Shown here in pieces: positions 63,967-64,000 of a DNA stretch of 64,000 nt. The stretch's first letter is position 1. The number at the start of each line of letters is the position of its first letter. Origin of the DNA: Rotaria socialis (taxonomy: Eukaryota > Rotifera > Eurotatoria > Philodinida > Philodinidae); contig CAJNYU010001497.1 of assembly GCA_905331475.1 (NCBI GenBank), positions 1 to 64,000 on the forward strand, given 5' to 3'. Both the position numbers and the translations under genes were made by a program. The notes beneath the pieces were generated by a model. The model made no database searches. It worked only from the letters and a program-made list of their open reading frames with translations, and had not been told where the DNA came from.

Positions 63967-64000
63967 CTAAATGACAATAAATATATAAAGTAGATTTCAA

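Overview
The window looks like nuclear DNA of a bdelloid rotifer. It is about 70% A+T. Genes carry short GT-AG introns (roughly 50-60 nt) or none, there is an intron-bearing tRNA-Tyr, and an interstitial tract of TGTGGG units, which is the bdelloid telomere repeat, lies near position 830. The gene content fits as well: an arginine-type ADP-ribosyltransferase fused to TPRs, TIR and caspase-like proteins, bacterial-looking intronless enzymes, and abundant small DNA-transposon derivatives. The species cannot be fixed from the sequence alone. Two single-N gaps (17221, 20617) show that this is draft assembly.

Layout. 1-4.9 kb: no gene; telomere-repeat tract and three terminal-inverted-repeat mini-elements (pogo-like, hAT-like with an 8-bp target duplication, and a foldback element). 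4.9-12.6 kb, minus strand: a large lipid-transfer-protein gene (apolipophorin/vitellogenin type) with a C-terminal vWD-like region. Its 3' half is clean, it has a probable frameshift near 9.99 kb, its 5' end is riddled with stops and frame breaks, and no N-terminal lipid-transfer domain is present. 13.0-17.3 kb: a DDE-type DNA transposon whose transposase is broken by one in-frame TAA. 18.1-20.7 kb: remnants of an unidentified gene, a VPS13-like gene and a caspase-like gene. 21.3-22.3 kb: an intronless ubiquitin-like plus PARP-like protein. 24.6-27.1 kb: a two-exon ADP-ribosyltransferase/TPR protein. 29.3-30.2 kb: an endonuclease/exonuclease/phosphatase-family hydrolase. 32.8-34.1 kb: a cathepsin L-like protease. 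35.3-37.2 kb: a secreted carboxylesterase. 38.7 kb: tRNA-Tyr. 39.2-42.0 kb: a secreted/type I membrane protein built from a chain of tiny in-frame exons, which I regard as the most unusual gene here. 43.3-44.3 kb: three small inverted-repeat elements. 45.6-48.2 kb: a ubiquitin-specific protease with several ubiquitin-like domains. 52.0-52.8 kb: a seven-helix RTA1-like membrane protein. 53.6-54.3 kb: a RidA-family protein. 58.4-61.0 kb: a TIR protein with two C-terminal SAM-like modules. 62.0-63.0 kb: a 3-hydroxyacyl-CoA dehydrogenase-like enzyme. 63.5 kb to the edge: the mature domain of a TGF-beta-family ligand, partial.

There is no operon logic, as expected for a eukaryote. One theme recurs: three predicted NAD+-using proteins (PARP-like with a ubiquitin-like domain, ART-TPR, TIR) and a ubiquitin protease lie within 40 kb. 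This may reflect the bdelloid repertoire of stress and immune genes rather than a cluster. All functional calls come from motif reading by eye, without database searches.
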